From NCBI RefSeq assembly GCF_010726085.1, contig NZ_AP022560.1:1922001-1986000 (forward strand): 64,000 bases of DNA, given 5' to 3'. This DNA is from Mycolicibacterium moriokaense (GTDB lineage: Bacteria > Actinomycetota > Actinomycetes > Mycobacteriales > Mycobacteriaceae). The notes below the pieces were generated by a model. It was not told where the DNA came from, made no database searches, and was given only the letters and a program-made list of their open reading frames with translations. Below, in pieces: positions 8,024-16,837 of the stretch; position 1 is the stretch's first letter, and the number at the start of each line of letters is the position of its first letter. Both the position numbers and the translations under genes were made by a program.

Positions 8024-9220
8024 CTACTTGAGCGTCATCTCGACGCTCGTGTAACCGCGCACGGTGGCGGTCAAGACGCGCTCGTGGGCGCCGACCGAGT
8101 AGTTCGGGAACTTCTTGGCGATGTACTCGAACACGAGTTGGGCCTCGCGCCGGGCCAACCACTGCCCGAGGCAGATGTGGATGCCCCAGCCGAAGTACAC
8201 GTCGGTGCCACGCGGACGGTCGATGATGAACCGGTCCGGGTCCTCATAACGGCGCTCGTCGCGATTGGCGCTGCCGAGCAGCAGCAGTACCCAGTCGCCG
8301 GCAGCCATGGTCACACCGTGCTTCTCGACAGGCTCGGTCAACGTGCGTGCGACCCAGTGGCTTGGTGTGTCGTAGCGCAGCGCCTCATTGACCGCAGCGG
8401 GAATCAGGCTGTGGTCGTTGACGATTCGCTGCCATTGATCGGGGTGGTCGTACAACGCCACGAGCCCGTTGGAGATCAGCTTCTGGGTGGTTTCCGACCC
8501 CGCCGCTGAAAGTAGGTTGGCGAACATCAACACCTCATGCGCGGTGAGGGACCGTTCGCCGCCGGCCTCGGGGTCGTCGAAGGTCGCGTTCAGGACGATG
8601 CTGATGAGGTCGTCACCGGGGCGCTCGCGACGCTCCTCGATGAGGTCGCCAATGTACGCGCTGATATTGCGGTTGGCCTCGATCGCGGTGGCCGGCATCG
8701 CAACCTCACCCTCGTGCCGGGTCAGGAACGCCTCCCACCACACACGGAGTTGTTCGCGGTCGGCCTGCGGAACTCCGAGCAGGTCGCCGATCACGTCGGT
8801 GGGGATGGAGAACGCGAATGCCTCCATGGCGTCGACTGTCGTTCCCGGCCGCAACCGGTCCAGATGATGGTTGACGACCGCCTGCAGCGCCCCCTCCATG
8901 GCGGCGACCGCCTTGGGCGTGAAGAACCCCTTGAGCACGCCCCGGATGCGGTCATGACGCGGCGGATCCATCGAGATGACCGAATACTTGCGCCCGTCGT
9001 CGTCCGGATTCTCCGGGGCGGGACCGAGTTTGGACGAGTACGTCGGCCAATCCCGCAACGCGCCGGCGACATCGTCGAACCGCGACAGCACCCACCACCT
9101 GTCGTCGGGATCGCGGTAGACCGGTGCTTCGTCGCGCAACCGGCGATACACTGGGTACGGGTCGTCGAAGATCGCCTTGGAGAACGGCGAGTACACCAAC
9201 TCGTTTGACGTGGACACCAT
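8024..9220 (-). CDS. Cytochrome P450 (CYP), class I bacterial type
   Basis: 398 residues, the normal size for a soluble bacterial P450. The I-helix oxygen-activation motif AGSETT is at about residue 240, the K-helix ExxR as EALR, and the heme-thiolate signature FGWGIHICLGQWLAR near residue 345 with Cys as fifth ligand. It would hydroxylate a hydrophobic substrate using an external ferredoxin/reductase, but no ferredoxin gene is found in the island. It is last of a four-gene operon (CoA-transferase, CoA-transferase, VOC, P450), 3 nt after the VOC stop. Confidence 0.95.
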   Translation of the reverse strand: MVSTSNELVYSPFSKAIFDDPYPVYRRLRDEAPVYRDPDDRWWVLSRFDDVAGALRDWPTYSSKLGPAPENPDDDGRKYSVISMDPPRHDRIRGVLKGFFTPKAVAAMEGALQAVVNHHLDRLRPGTTVDAMEAFAFSIPTDVIGDLLGVPQADREQLRVWWEAFLTRHEGEVAMPATAIEANRNISAYIGDLIEERRERPGDDLISIVLNATFDDPEAGGERSLTAHEVLMFANLLSAAGSETTQKLISNGLVALYDHPDQWQRIVNDHSLIPAAVNEALRYDTPSHWVARTLTEPVEKHGVTMAAGDWVLLLLGSANRDERRYEDPDRFIIDRPRGTDVYFGWGIHICLGQWLARREAQLVFEYIAKKFPNYSVGAHERVLTATVRGYTSVEMTLK

Positions 9221-9223
9221 AGG

Positions 9224-9676
9224 TCAATCACCCTGCCGTGGAGTGCGTTCGATGAGCTCGAGAAGATTGCCGTCGGGATCGGCCGCCATCACGCCACGGT
9301 TCCCGCCGTCGAACGTGACGGTCCGTTCCGGAAATGCGCGGCCACCGTGCGCGACGATCGCATCGACGATGCCGTCGACATCGTCGACACGGAAAGACAA
9401 GTGGGTGAAGCCCAGTCGGTTCATCGCCCGCGGCCCGGGTTCACCCACGGTGCCCGGTTGCTCGTAGCCGAGCAACTCCAAACGGAAGCCGTCGCGCTGC
9501 AGGTACACGAGATCGAGCACCAGCCCGGGAACATCGAGCAGCTGAGCAGTCGCCGTATCGTCGAACTGCATGCGCCCCACCTCGGCGAAGCCGAGCGCAG
9601 CGCAATAGAACTCGGCGGCCCGACCGATGTCGCGCACGCACAACCCGATGTGGGTGAGGCGGATTCCGTCGCTCAT
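9224..9676 (-). CDS. VOC (glyoxalase/dioxygenase superfamily) protein
   Basis: 150 residues, single vicinal-oxygen-chelate domain: RLTHIGLCVRDIGRAAEFYC at the start, HLSFRVDDVDGIVDAIVAHGGR in the second beta-alpha-beta repeat and ADPDGNLLELIE at the end. The first His, the His of HLSF and the final Glu are the expected metal ligands. Members are lyases, isomerases, epimerases or dioxygenases; a methylmalonyl-CoA-epimerase-like or isomerase role is possible but unproven. Its ATG overlaps the upstream CoA-transferase stop by 4 nt. Confidence 0.88.
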   Translation of the reverse strand: MSDGIRLTHIGLCVRDIGRAAEFYCAALGFAEVGRMQFDDTATAQLLDVPGLVLDLVYLQRDGFRLELLGYEQPGTVGEPGPRAMNRLGFTHLSFRVDDVDGIVDAIVAHGGRAFPERTVTFDGGNRGVMAADPDGNLLELIERTPRQGD

Positions 9677-10896
9677 CGGCGCTCTTCGATGAGATCGGCG
9701 AGCAGGTCATTGTGTTCGCCCAGCAGAGGCGGTCGAGCGGGCGCGACTGTGGGCGTCGCGCTGAAGAGATACGGCGTACCCGGGTAGGTGTACGTCTTAT
9801 CCAGCTCGGGGTGTCGCACGGCAACGTGGAATCCCCGTGCGACGGTGTGCTCGTCCTCGAACGCCTCGTCGGGGGGAAGCACTGCGCCACAGGGAAAACC
9901 GCGACGCTGACTGGTCACGAAGAAATCCTTGGCGGGCAGGCGTGACGCGATGAATACGATCGCCTCGCGGGCCGCACTGAGTATCGCCGTGGTCTCGTCG
10001 TCGGCACCGATCAGCGCGAGGTCCACCGGCGTGTCCCGCGCGGCAGCCATCTCGAGGAACACCGCCTCGGGGAACTCCTCGGTAAGCCCGAGTTCGTCCA
10101 GCCACGCCAGGAGGCGTGCGTAATCCTCCGGTTTGCGGGGCAGCACACCCGTCGTCGCGTACCGGCCGTCGGCGCAGCGCACTTGTACCTCAGAACTCGG
10201 CGTCGGGTAGGCATGCCTTCCCGTCTGCCGGAGGCAGATGTTCTGATTGACCAGCCAGTGGTAGGTGGTCTGCTCGCAGGTGACGTTGCAGGCGGCGGTG
10301 ACGTTCACATCGACCAGCTGGCCCTGCCCCGTGTGGTCGCGGTAGGAAAGTGCAACGAGTGCGCCTATCGCGCAATACATTCCGGCGATATTCGACGACT
10401 GGTCGCCCGCGCCGCGGATCGGCGGAAGTGTCCGGTCGTCATATCCGCAATTCCAGATCGGGCCACCGCCGGCAAGCATTGTCAAATCGGTCACCGGCTG
10501 GCCGGTGCGGGCGCTGTCAAGACCGAACGGGCTCACCGAGACCCAGATCAACCGTTTATCGCGTGCCGCACACGCGGCATAGTCGACACCATTAGACCGA
10601 TCACCGCCGGCGATGACGATGTCGGCTGTGCCGATCAACTCCTCAAGTGTCCGCTTGCCTGATTCGGAGGCCGAATCGATTGTCACGGAGCGCTTCCCGA
10701 TATTTCCCGCCCACCAGCGCAGGCTCCGGTCGACACCGGGCTGGTCGTCGACGAACGGTGGCCGATACCGGTGCTGTGATCCGGTCGGCGGCTCGACGAC
10801 GATCACGTCGGCACCCAACTCGGCAAGCACGCGTCCGCCTACCGGCGTGAACTGGTCGGCGATCTCGACGACACGAAGGTCTCGCAGGACGCTCAG
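9673..10896 (-). CDS. CaiB/BaiF class III CoA-transferase
   Basis: About 407 residues if translation begins at a CTG (10896) overlapping the upstream TGA; no in-frame ATG/GTG/TTG fits the conserved N-terminus, and longer starts lie deep inside the neighbouring gene. The N-terminal core (LRVVEIADQF, then ELGADVIVVEPP) and the SVTIDSASESGKR region are typical of the family. In the segment that normally carries the catalytic Asp (GQGQLVDVNVTAACN) an Ala appears to replace it. It is adjacent to, and similar in length to, the CoA-transferase at 10893, so a two-subunit enzyme is conceivable. Confidence 0.85.
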   Translation of the reverse strand: MSVLRDLRVVEIADQFTPVGGRVLAELGADVIVVEPPTGSQHRYRPPFVDDQPGVDRSLRWWAGNIGKRSVTIDSASESGKRTLEELIGTADIVIAGGDRSNGVDYAACAARDKRLIWVSVSPFGLDSARTGQPVTDLTMLAGGGPIWNCGYDDRTLPPIRGAGDQSSNIAGMYCAIGALVALSYRDHTGQGQLVDVNVTAACNVTCEQTTYHWLVNQNICLRQTGRHAYPTPSSEVQVRCADGRYATTGVLPRKPEDYARLLAWLDELGLTEEFPEAVFLEMAAARDTPVDLALIGADDETTAILSAAREAIVFIASRLPAKDFFVTSQRRGFPCGAVLPPDEAFEDEHTVARGFHVAVRHPELDKTYTYPGTPYLFSATPTVAPARPPLLGEHNDLLADLIEERR

Positions 10897-12116
10897 ATCA
10901 CACCTCGCTGTGCCCAGTCGTCGAGTTCGGCATCGGAGTGGCCGAGGAGGCCGCACAACACCTCGCGGTTGTGTTGGCCCAGTTGCGGTGCCGCCGAGTC
11001 GATCTGCCACGGCGTCGCGGACAGCCGCAACGGGATCCCTTCGACGCGAACATCGCCGATGTCGGGATGAGTCACCCGCGGGAACAGGTTCATCGCCGCC
11101 AGATCGGGATCATCGTCGATCCGTTCCCTTGGGCTCTTCACCACGCTCGCAGGCACTCCGGCCGCAATGAGGTCCTCGGCGAGGACCGTCGCATCCCTGG
11201 CCGCGGTCGCGACGCTGATCAGCCGGTCCAGCTCATCGGCGGCGCCAAGTCGCTGATCGAGGGTCGCAAAACGCTCCGCCACCAACTCGGGCTCATCGAG
11301 CACCTTCGACAGCAGCCCGACTTCGCGGTCATCACGACATGCGATCGCGATCCAGCGATCGTCGCCGGCACACGGGTAGATGCCGTGCGGTGCCATCTCG
11401 CCGAAATCAGCTCGATTGCCACCCGCTGCGGTCGTGCGTCCGTTGACGGTCCAGTCGAGGACCTCCGTCGGTAACATCGCGATGCCGGCCATCACCGTCG
11501 CCAGGTCGACATGCTGACCTTCGCCTGTTCGCTCACGATGGTGCAGCGCAGCCAGGATGGCGGTTGTCATGTAGAACGCGGACCCGTGATCCATGTACGA
11601 GAAGCCCCACCCGGCCGGTTCGGCATCCGGTAGACCCGCGGTGAAGGTCAGACCGCTGACGGCCTGAACGATAGGACCCCACGTCTTGAAGTCGCGGTAG
11701 GGACCGGTGTGGCCGAACCCGCAGTTGGACACGTAGATGATGTCCGGCTTGATCTTGCGGAGTTCCTCGAAACCGAAGCCGCGCTTCTCCAGGACGCCCG
11801 CCGCGAAGTTTTCGGTGACGACGTCGCTGATGGCGACCAGCTCGCGCAGCAGGTCCTTGCCCTCCGGCGTCCGCATGTTGATCGTCACGCCGTACTTGCC
11901 GACGTTGTGGTTGTTGAAGCCGGCTCCGAGGTTGACCCCGCGGCGCTCGTCGACATAGGGGCCCGCGCTGCGCAATGCGTCCCAGAGCCCCTGCGTGGCC
12001 GGGTCTTCGACCCTGATGACCTCTGCACCGAATGCAGCAAGGATCTTGGTGGCTCCCGCACCCGCCAGCTGGCCACTCAGATCGCACACGCGAACATGGG
12101 ACAACGCGCCCGTCAC
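10893..12116 (-). CDS. CaiB/BaiF class III CoA-transferase
   Basis: 407 residues from ATG: VRVCDLSGQLAGAGATKILAAFGAEVIRVEDP at the N-terminus (start of the family fold), then a YGVTINMRTPEGKDLLREL segment and DVVTENFAAGVLEKRGFGFEEL. The position matching the catalytic Asp of formyl-CoA transferase (GEGQHVDLATVMAG) reads Met. Family members move CoA between carboxylic acids. It heads the operon 12116 to 8024 and is divergent from a third CoA-transferase across the operator at 12138-12159. Confidence 0.92.
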   Translation of the reverse strand: MTGALSHVRVCDLSGQLAGAGATKILAAFGAEVIRVEDPATQGLWDALRSAGPYVDERRGVNLGAGFNNHNVGKYGVTINMRTPEGKDLLRELVAISDVVTENFAAGVLEKRGFGFEELRKIKPDIIYVSNCGFGHTGPYRDFKTWGPIVQAVSGLTFTAGLPDAEPAGWGFSYMDHGSAFYMTTAILAALHHRERTGEGQHVDLATVMAGIAMLPTEVLDWTVNGRTTAAGGNRADFGEMAPHGIYPCAGDDRWIAIACRDDREVGLLSKVLDEPELVAERFATLDQRLGAADELDRLISVATAARDATVLAEDLIAAGVPASVVKSPRERIDDDPDLAAMNLFPRVTHPDIGDVRVEGIPLRLSATPWQIDSAAPQLGQHNREVLCGLLGHSDAELDDWAQRGVI

Positions 12117-12137
12117 GGCATCGACAATAGCAGCTAG

Positions 12138-12159
12138 ACACTTTCTGTTCTATTGTTCA
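12138..12159. promoter_or_regulatory. Island operator motif, site 4 (closest to consensus)
   Basis: Motif copy in reverse orientation: ACACTTTCTG then TTCTATTGTTCA. Read on the minus strand it is GAACAATAGAACAG then AAAGTGT. It lies between divergent CoA-transferase operons starting at 12116 and 12198 and matches site 1 at all but a few positions. Confidence 0.72.
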
Positions 12160-12197
12160 ATACAGATGACGTCGGCCACACCCCTGGAGGCAGAGAG

Positions 12198-13430
12198 ATG
12201 ACACCAGACGCTCCCGCGCCGATGAAGGGCGTGCGCGTCCTTGAAGTCGCGCAGTGGACGTTCGTTCCGGCCGCAGGCGCCGTGCTGGCCGACTGGGGCG
12301 CTGACGTCATCAAAATCGAGCACCCGCGCACCGGCGATTCCCAGCGGGGCCTGCGCAACCTCGGCCACATCACCATCGAGGGCGAGCGAAATCCGGTGAT
12401 GGAACACGCCAACCGCGGTAAGCGATCCGTCGCCCTCGACATGTCCACCTCCGACGGTCACGCGTTGCTGATGGATATCGCGCGCACCAGCGACGTGTTC
12501 CTCACCAACTTCCTGCCCGACGCCCGGAAAAAGCTCAAGATCGACGTCGACGATGTGCGTGCCGTCAACCCCCACATCATCTATGCGCGCGGCAGCGCCT
12601 ACGGCCCGCTCGGTGCTGAGGCGGGTACGGGAGGCTACGACATGACCGGCTTCTGGAGTCGCGCGGCGGGCGCGATGGGCTCGACGCCCGGTGACCTTGA
12701 AGGCGTTGTCCCGCAACCTGGTCCGGCATACGGAGATTCGATCGGTGGTATGACGATCGCCGGTGGCATATCGGCGGCACTGTTCGAGCGCGAGCGCACC
12801 GGACATGCCCGGGTCGTGGATATCTCGCTGCTCGGCGTGGGGGTGTGGGCATCCGGAGTGGCGATCAACGCGGCACTCGTCAGCGGACAACCTTGGGTGG
12901 CCACGTCGGCGGGTGCCAACGTCGCACCCAACAATCCTTTGGTGGGCTTCTACCGCACGAGCGATGGCCGCTTCCTGGGCTTGTCGATGCTGCAGGGCTA
13001 TCGCTTCTTCGGCGAGTTCTGCCGCCGTGTCGGTGTCGGCGAACTCGCCGACGACGAACGCTTCGCCAGTCACGAGTTGCTCGCCCAGAATGCCGCCGCC
13101 GCCACTGATGTCTTACGCGCAGCGATCGCCGCCCTTCCGTTGGAGCATTGGCGAAAAGCGCTCGAGGGCTTCGACGGTCAATGGTCGGTGGTACAGAACA
13201 CCGTCGAGGTCGCCGCGGACCCGCAGGTGCGCGCCAACGGCAACATCGTCGGCGTCGAAGCGGATCACGACAGCTTCGAGCTCGTCGCGAGCCCGGTGCT
13301 GTTCGACGAAACGCCGTTGCAGCTGAGCCCGATGCCCGAGTTCGCCGCCGACACGGAGAACGTGATCCTCGAACTCGGTGGCGACTGGGACCGCATCACG
13401 GCGCTCAAGGAAAGCGGAGCGATCGCCTGA
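12198..13430 (+). CDS. CaiB/BaiF class III CoA-transferase
   Basis: 410 residues from the ATG at 12198, supported by GGAGG nine nt upstream; an in-frame ATG at 12153 lies inside the operator and is rejected. The N-terminus MKGVRVLEVAQWTFVPAAGAVLADWGADVIKIEHP and RSVALDMSTSDGHALL are family landmarks. The usual catalytic-Asp position (HARVVDISLLGVG) reads Gly. Mycobacteria often use such CaiB-like proteins in lipid and sterol-like catabolic clusters. It is a monocistronic unit facing the DUF3237 gene. Confidence 0.92.
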   Translation: MTPDAPAPMKGVRVLEVAQWTFVPAAGAVLADWGADVIKIEHPRTGDSQRGLRNLGHITIEGERNPVMEHANRGKRSVALDMSTSDGHALLMDIARTSDVFLTNFLPDARKKLKIDVDDVRAVNPHIIYARGSAYGPLGAEAGTGGYDMTGFWSRAAGAMGSTPGDLEGVVPQPGPAYGDSIGGMTIAGGISAALFERERTGHARVVDISLLGVGVWASGVAINAALVSGQPWVATSAGANVAPNNPLVGFYRTSDGRFLGLSMLQGYRFFGEFCRRVGVGELADDERFASHELLAQNAAAATDVLRAAIAALPLEHWRKALEGFDGQWSVVQNTVEVAADPQVRANGNIVGVEADHDSFELVASPVLFDETPLQLSPMPEFAADTENVILELGGDWDRITALKESGAIA

Positions 13431-13444
13431 TCCGAGCAGGCAGC

Positions 13445-13861
13445 TCAGAGCACCTCGTACACCTCGTACTCGAGGCTCTCCCCGATGAAGGCGCCTTTGC
13501 CGACGGCCAGTAATTGCGTGAGCCACTGGTAGCGTTCGTCGCCGGTTTCGAAGTACAACGCGGAGTAGACGGTCGCTGCGTTCATCCGCCCGGTATAGGT
13601 CACCAGAATCGTTGCACCATCATCGGTTTCAAGCGTGAGACGGGCGTCGACCAGGACCCGGCCGGACGGCTCGACGAACGCCCAGTCGGCGGCGGCGCGG
13701 CCCTTCAGTGATGCCTTGAGACGCTCTCCCTCGTAGCGCGCAGCGGTGATCTCACCGATGGTGCGGCCGCCGGTGGGGCCGGTCGACACCACGATCGGTT
13801 CGGCGAGTTCATAGGTGACGTGGCATAGGGGGCGCAGGGTCGCATGCAGCACGTCACTCAT
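13445..13861 (-). CDS. DUF3237 family protein
   Basis: 138 residues from the ATG at 13861. The segments GGRTIGEITAARYEGERLKASLKGRAAADWAFV, then LVDARLTLETDDGATILVTYTGRMN and a final YEVYEVL match the DUF3237 beta-barrel family, including the conserved Arg and the Tyr-rich end. No enzymatic role is established for the family; members are found in aromatic and steroid degradation clusters. It is second gene of an operon, 7 nt after the VOC protein at 13869, and so under the operator at 14772-14793. Confidence 0.85.
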   Translation of the reverse strand: MSDVLHATLRPLCHVTYELAEPIVVSTGPTGGRTIGEITAARYEGERLKASLKGRAAADWAFVEPSGRVLVDARLTLETDDGATILVTYTGRMNAATVYSALYFETGDERYQWLTQLLAVGKGAFIGESLEYEVYEVL

Positions 13862-13868
13862 GTCCACC

Positions 13869-14768
13869 TCAGATTCTCTCCGCCGGAACGAATTCGAACA
13901 CCGCGCCGTGGCAGGTCGCGGGATCGGAGACCAACCGCGCGGGGTGGCGCTCGGCGATCGCGACACCGCGGTCAGTCAGATGTGCCTCCGCCGCGGTGAG
14001 GTCGCCGGTCTCGAAGATGCACGAGTGCATGATTTCGCCATTGGCGGCCAGGTCGCGTCCGGCCACGGTGTCGTCGGATGTCGGTGCGATGAGTTCCACC
14101 GTGGTGTTGGCACCGAGCCGAAGTCGGCACCGTGTCGCGTCGGGTTCGTCGCTCTTGGCGATGACGTCGGCGCCGAGTGCGCGGTAGATGTCGGCGGCGC
14201 GGTCGAGGTCGCGGACCACGACGCCGACGCGCCAACCCCGGATGCCCAGCGGATGTCGTTGCCACGGTTCGTTCGACCAGCCGTCGTGGAACCGCGGGTC
14301 GTCCCACCGGCCCGGTACGCCCAGCGGGCCGGGCCGGGATTCGGAGAAGGGCATGAACTCCAGCTGACCCGCGGTATCCCTAGGGTGGGTGAATACCGGG
14401 CTCATCGGCTTCTCGACCATCGTCTCCCGGCCAGCACCGGCAAGGCCGAAACACCGCACGCCCTGGGCGGTGAGGGCGTCGAAGATCGCCGTCGGTGGAC
14501 CGTCGACGAAATAGGCCGCCGCGTGAAAGTGGGGACCGAACCGGGTGAGAAACTTCCCCAGCGGAAGTGCGGCACCTTCGGCCGTCGGCTCCATGACGTC
14601 GACGGCGAGGTCGGCGATTGTCACCATCGAGGCCCATCGTTTCTCGGCGTCGAGCCATTCGTCGGTGAATACGTCGACGGCGCCGAACACATCGCGGTAC
14701 CAGTCGGTCACTGTGCGGTAGTCGGAGACAACGTGGTTCACGTGCCACTGTTTGCCGATCGCGACCAT
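13869..14768 (-). CDS. Two-domain VOC superfamily protein
   Basis: 299 residues with two vicinal-oxygen-chelate modules. Residues about 8-150 begin WHVNHVVSDYRTVTDWYRDVFG and end near DTAGQLEFMPF; residues about 175-299 begin RGWRVGVVVRDLDRAADIYRALGA and end GAVFEFVPAE. This resembles extradiol-dioxygenase- or hydroxyphenylpyruvate-dioxygenase-like two-module proteins, but metal ligands are not clear in every position, so catalysis is uncertain. The start lies 3 nt from the operator at 14772, suggesting a very short or absent leader. Confidence 0.85.
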   Translation of the reverse strand: MVAIGKQWHVNHVVSDYRTVTDWYRDVFGAVDVFTDEWLDAEKRWASMVTIADLAVDVMEPTAEGAALPLGKFLTRFGPHFHAAAYFVDGPPTAIFDALTAQGVRCFGLAGAGRETMVEKPMSPVFTHPRDTAGQLEFMPFSESRPGPLGVPGRWDDPRFHDGWSNEPWQRHPLGIRGWRVGVVVRDLDRAADIYRALGADVIAKSDEPDATRCRLRLGANTTVELIAPTSDDTVAGRDLAANGEIMHSCIFETGDLTAAEAHLTDRGVAIAERHPARLVSDPATCHGAVFEFVPAERI

Positions 14769-14771
14769 GAC

Positions 14772-14793
14772 TGAACACTACAACATAGACTGT
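14772..14793. promoter_or_regulatory. Island operator motif, site 5
   Basis: Motif copy TGAACACTACAACATAG then ACTGT (TT follows), with inverted AAC-N7-GTT at 14782-14794. It lies between the VOC/DUF3237 operon and the MaoC-aldehyde dehydrogenase operon. Confidence 0.7.
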
Positions 14794-14891
14794 TTAACTG
14801 ATACCTTAACGCCGGGTACAGCTGGCTCGCCGGTGGTGGCGAATCGGATTGCATCAGACGGCTCTTCATCGAGGACAAAGGGGCGAATCGC

Positions 14892-15377
14892 GTGAGCATG
14901 ATCACCGACCGACTCGCCGCAGCTATCGGTGTCTGGCATGAAGAGGGCCCGCCGTCGTTTCCGATCGACCGGTCCGACATCCGCCGGTGGGCGATCGCCA
15001 CGCACTGGCCGCACGAACCACCGCGGCTCTACTGGGACGAGGACTACGCCAACGCGACGCGCTGGGGCGGCATCATCGCGCCGGAGGACTTCAATCCGTT
15101 CGCGTGGCCCGTTACTCGCTCTGATGACGGCCCGACCCGGTACGTGATGCCCAAGCCCGGCGAACCGGGTCAGCGGATGCTCAACGGGGGCGTGGTTTTT
15201 CAGTTCGTCCAGCCCATGAGACCGGGTGATGTCATCAGGGGCCGATGGCGGATCAAGGATGCCGCCGAACGCGAGGGCAAGCTCGGGCAGATGCTCTACA
15301 TCCAGTTGGAACGGCAGTTACACAATCAGCGCGACGAGTTGATACGCACCCGTATCGACACCGTGATCCGATACTGA
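14892..15377 (+). CDS. MaoC/FAS1-like hotdog-fold dehydratase domain protein
   Basis: 161 residues from GTG (ATG at 14898 is possible). The DRSDIRRWAIATHWPHEPPRLYWDEDYA and WGGIIAPEDFNPFAW segments are typical of the N-terminal MaoC-like (FAS1_DH_region-like) hotdog domain that precedes enoyl-CoA hydratase 2 folds, and FVQPMRPGDVIRGRWRI matches its central strand. Such proteins often work as heterodimers with a second MaoC subunit, and one is encoded two genes downstream (16838-17263). Predicted role is hydration of an enoyl-CoA. Confidence 0.83.
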   Translation: MSMITDRLAAAIGVWHEEGPPSFPIDRSDIRRWAIATHWPHEPPRLYWDEDYANATRWGGIIAPEDFNPFAWPVTRSDDGPTRYVMPKPGEPGQRMLNGGVVFQFVQPMRPGDVIRGRWRIKDAAEREGKLGQMLYIQLERQLHNQRDELIRTRIDTVIRY

Positions 15378-15400
15378 TCCCGGGCGCGGGAAGGACTCGT

Positions 15401-16828
15401 ATGTACATCGGTGGTGAATGGCAGGCGGCGGCGTCGGGACGGACGTTCACCAGCACCAACCCGGCCACGGGGGCTGTGCTGGACAACGTGCCCGACGGCG
15501 ACGGGGCAGACGCGCGACGCGCGATCGATGCCGCAGCCGCCGCGTTACCGGACTGGCGGCGGCGCACCGCATACGAACGCGCCGAGGTTCTCATCGACGC
15601 ACACCGGATCATGCTGGAACGCCGCGACGACCTCGCGGAGTTGATGACCAAGGAACAGGGCAAGCCGCTGCGGATGGCCCGTAACGAGGTCGGCTACGCA
15701 GCAGACTTCTTACTGTGGTTCGCCGAGGAAGCCAAACGCGTTTACGGAGAGGTCATTCCATCGGCGCGTGCCGACCAACGTTTCGTCGTGCTGCAACAGC
15801 CGGTGGGTGTGTGTGCGGCGATCACCCCGTGGAACTACCCCATTTCGATGATCACCCGCAAGCTCGCCCCGGCACTGGCGGCGGGGTGTACATCGGTGCT
15901 CAAGCCGGCCGAACAGACGCCCTTGTGCGCTGTCGAAACCTTCAAGGTGTTCGCCGACGCCGGGGCGCCCGCCGGCGTGGTCAACCTCGTGACGTGTTCG
16001 GACCCCGAACCGGTTGCCGACGAGCTTCTCGCCGATCCCCGCGTGCGCAAGATCAGCTTCACCGGGTCCACCGAGGTCGGCAGGATGATCGCGGCACGTA
16101 CGGGCGCCACGATGAAACGGGTCTCCATGGAACTCGGCGGGCATGCGCCCTTCCTGGTTTTCCCCGACGCCGATCCGGAGCATGCGGCCAAGGGCGGGGC
16201 GGCCGTGAAGTTCCTCAACACCGGTCAGGCCTGTATCTGCCCTAATCGGTTCATCGTGCACCGTTCCGTTGCCGAACCGTTCATCGCGACGTTGCGCGCT
16301 CGTGTCGAGAAGCTGGTCCCCGGGGACGGTTTGGCGTCGGGCACCACCGTCGGGCCGCTCATCGACGAGGTCGCGCTCAAGAAGATGCAGCGACAGGTCG
16401 ACGACGCCGTCGACAAGGGCGCAAATCTCGAACTCGGCGGTTCACGGTTGCAGGGAACCGCGTTCGACAACGGAACCTTCTTCGCCCCGACCATTCTCAC
16501 CAACGTGACCTCGGACATGCTGATCTGCTCGGAGGAGACATTCGGTCCGATCGCACCGGTGATGGTGTTCGACGACGAGGACGAGGCGATCGCGATGGCC
16601 AACTCAACCGAGTACGGTCTCGCCGGATATCTCTACACCCGCGATATCAGCCGGGCGATCCGGGTCGCCGAGGCACTCGATTTCGGGATGATCGGCATCA
16701 ACGACATCAATCCGACCTCGGCAGCAGTGCCTTTCGGCGGCATCAAGCAAAGCGGCTTGGGACGCGAAGGTGCTCGTGCTGGCATCGAGGAGTACCTCGA
16801 CACCAAGGTTCTGGGAATCGCACTGTAG
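15401..16828 (+). CDS. NAD(P)-dependent aldehyde dehydrogenase
   Basis: 475 residues from the ATG at 15401 (RBS GGAAGGA). A longer in-frame start would overlap the preceding gene and is rejected. Family landmarks are TPWNYP (about 148), the KPAEQTP lysine, FTGSTEVGR, the general-base Glu in MELGGHAPF, and the nucleophilic Cys in NTGQACICPNRF. It is closest in overall layout to succinate-semialdehyde-dehydrogenase-like enzymes. It probably oxidises an aldehyde formed by P450 or retro-aldol chemistry in the island. It lies 23 nt after the MaoC-like gene, in the same operon. Confidence 0.94.
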   Translation: MYIGGEWQAAASGRTFTSTNPATGAVLDNVPDGDGADARRAIDAAAAALPDWRRRTAYERAEVLIDAHRIMLERRDDLAELMTKEQGKPLRMARNEVGYAADFLLWFAEEAKRVYGEVIPSARADQRFVVLQQPVGVCAAITPWNYPISMITRKLAPALAAGCTSVLKPAEQTPLCAVETFKVFADAGAPAGVVNLVTCSDPEPVADELLADPRVRKISFTGSTEVGRMIAARTGATMKRVSMELGGHAPFLVFPDADPEHAAKGGAAVKFLNTGQACICPNRFIVHRSVAEPFIATLRARVEKLVPGDGLASGTTVGPLIDEVALKKMQRQVDDAVDKGANLELGGSRLQGTAFDNGTFFAPTILTNVTSDMLICSEETFGPIAPVMVFDDEDEAIAMANSTEYGLAGYLYTRDISRAIRVAEALDFGMIGINDINPTSAAVPFGGIKQSGLGREGARAGIEEYLDTKVLGIAL

Positions 16829-16837
16829 GAGAAGGTG

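Noticed and set aside
15245..15400. Extended start for the aldehyde dehydrogenase
   Set aside because: It would overlap most of the preceding MaoC-like gene; the ATG at 15401 has an RBS and begins at the family N-terminus.
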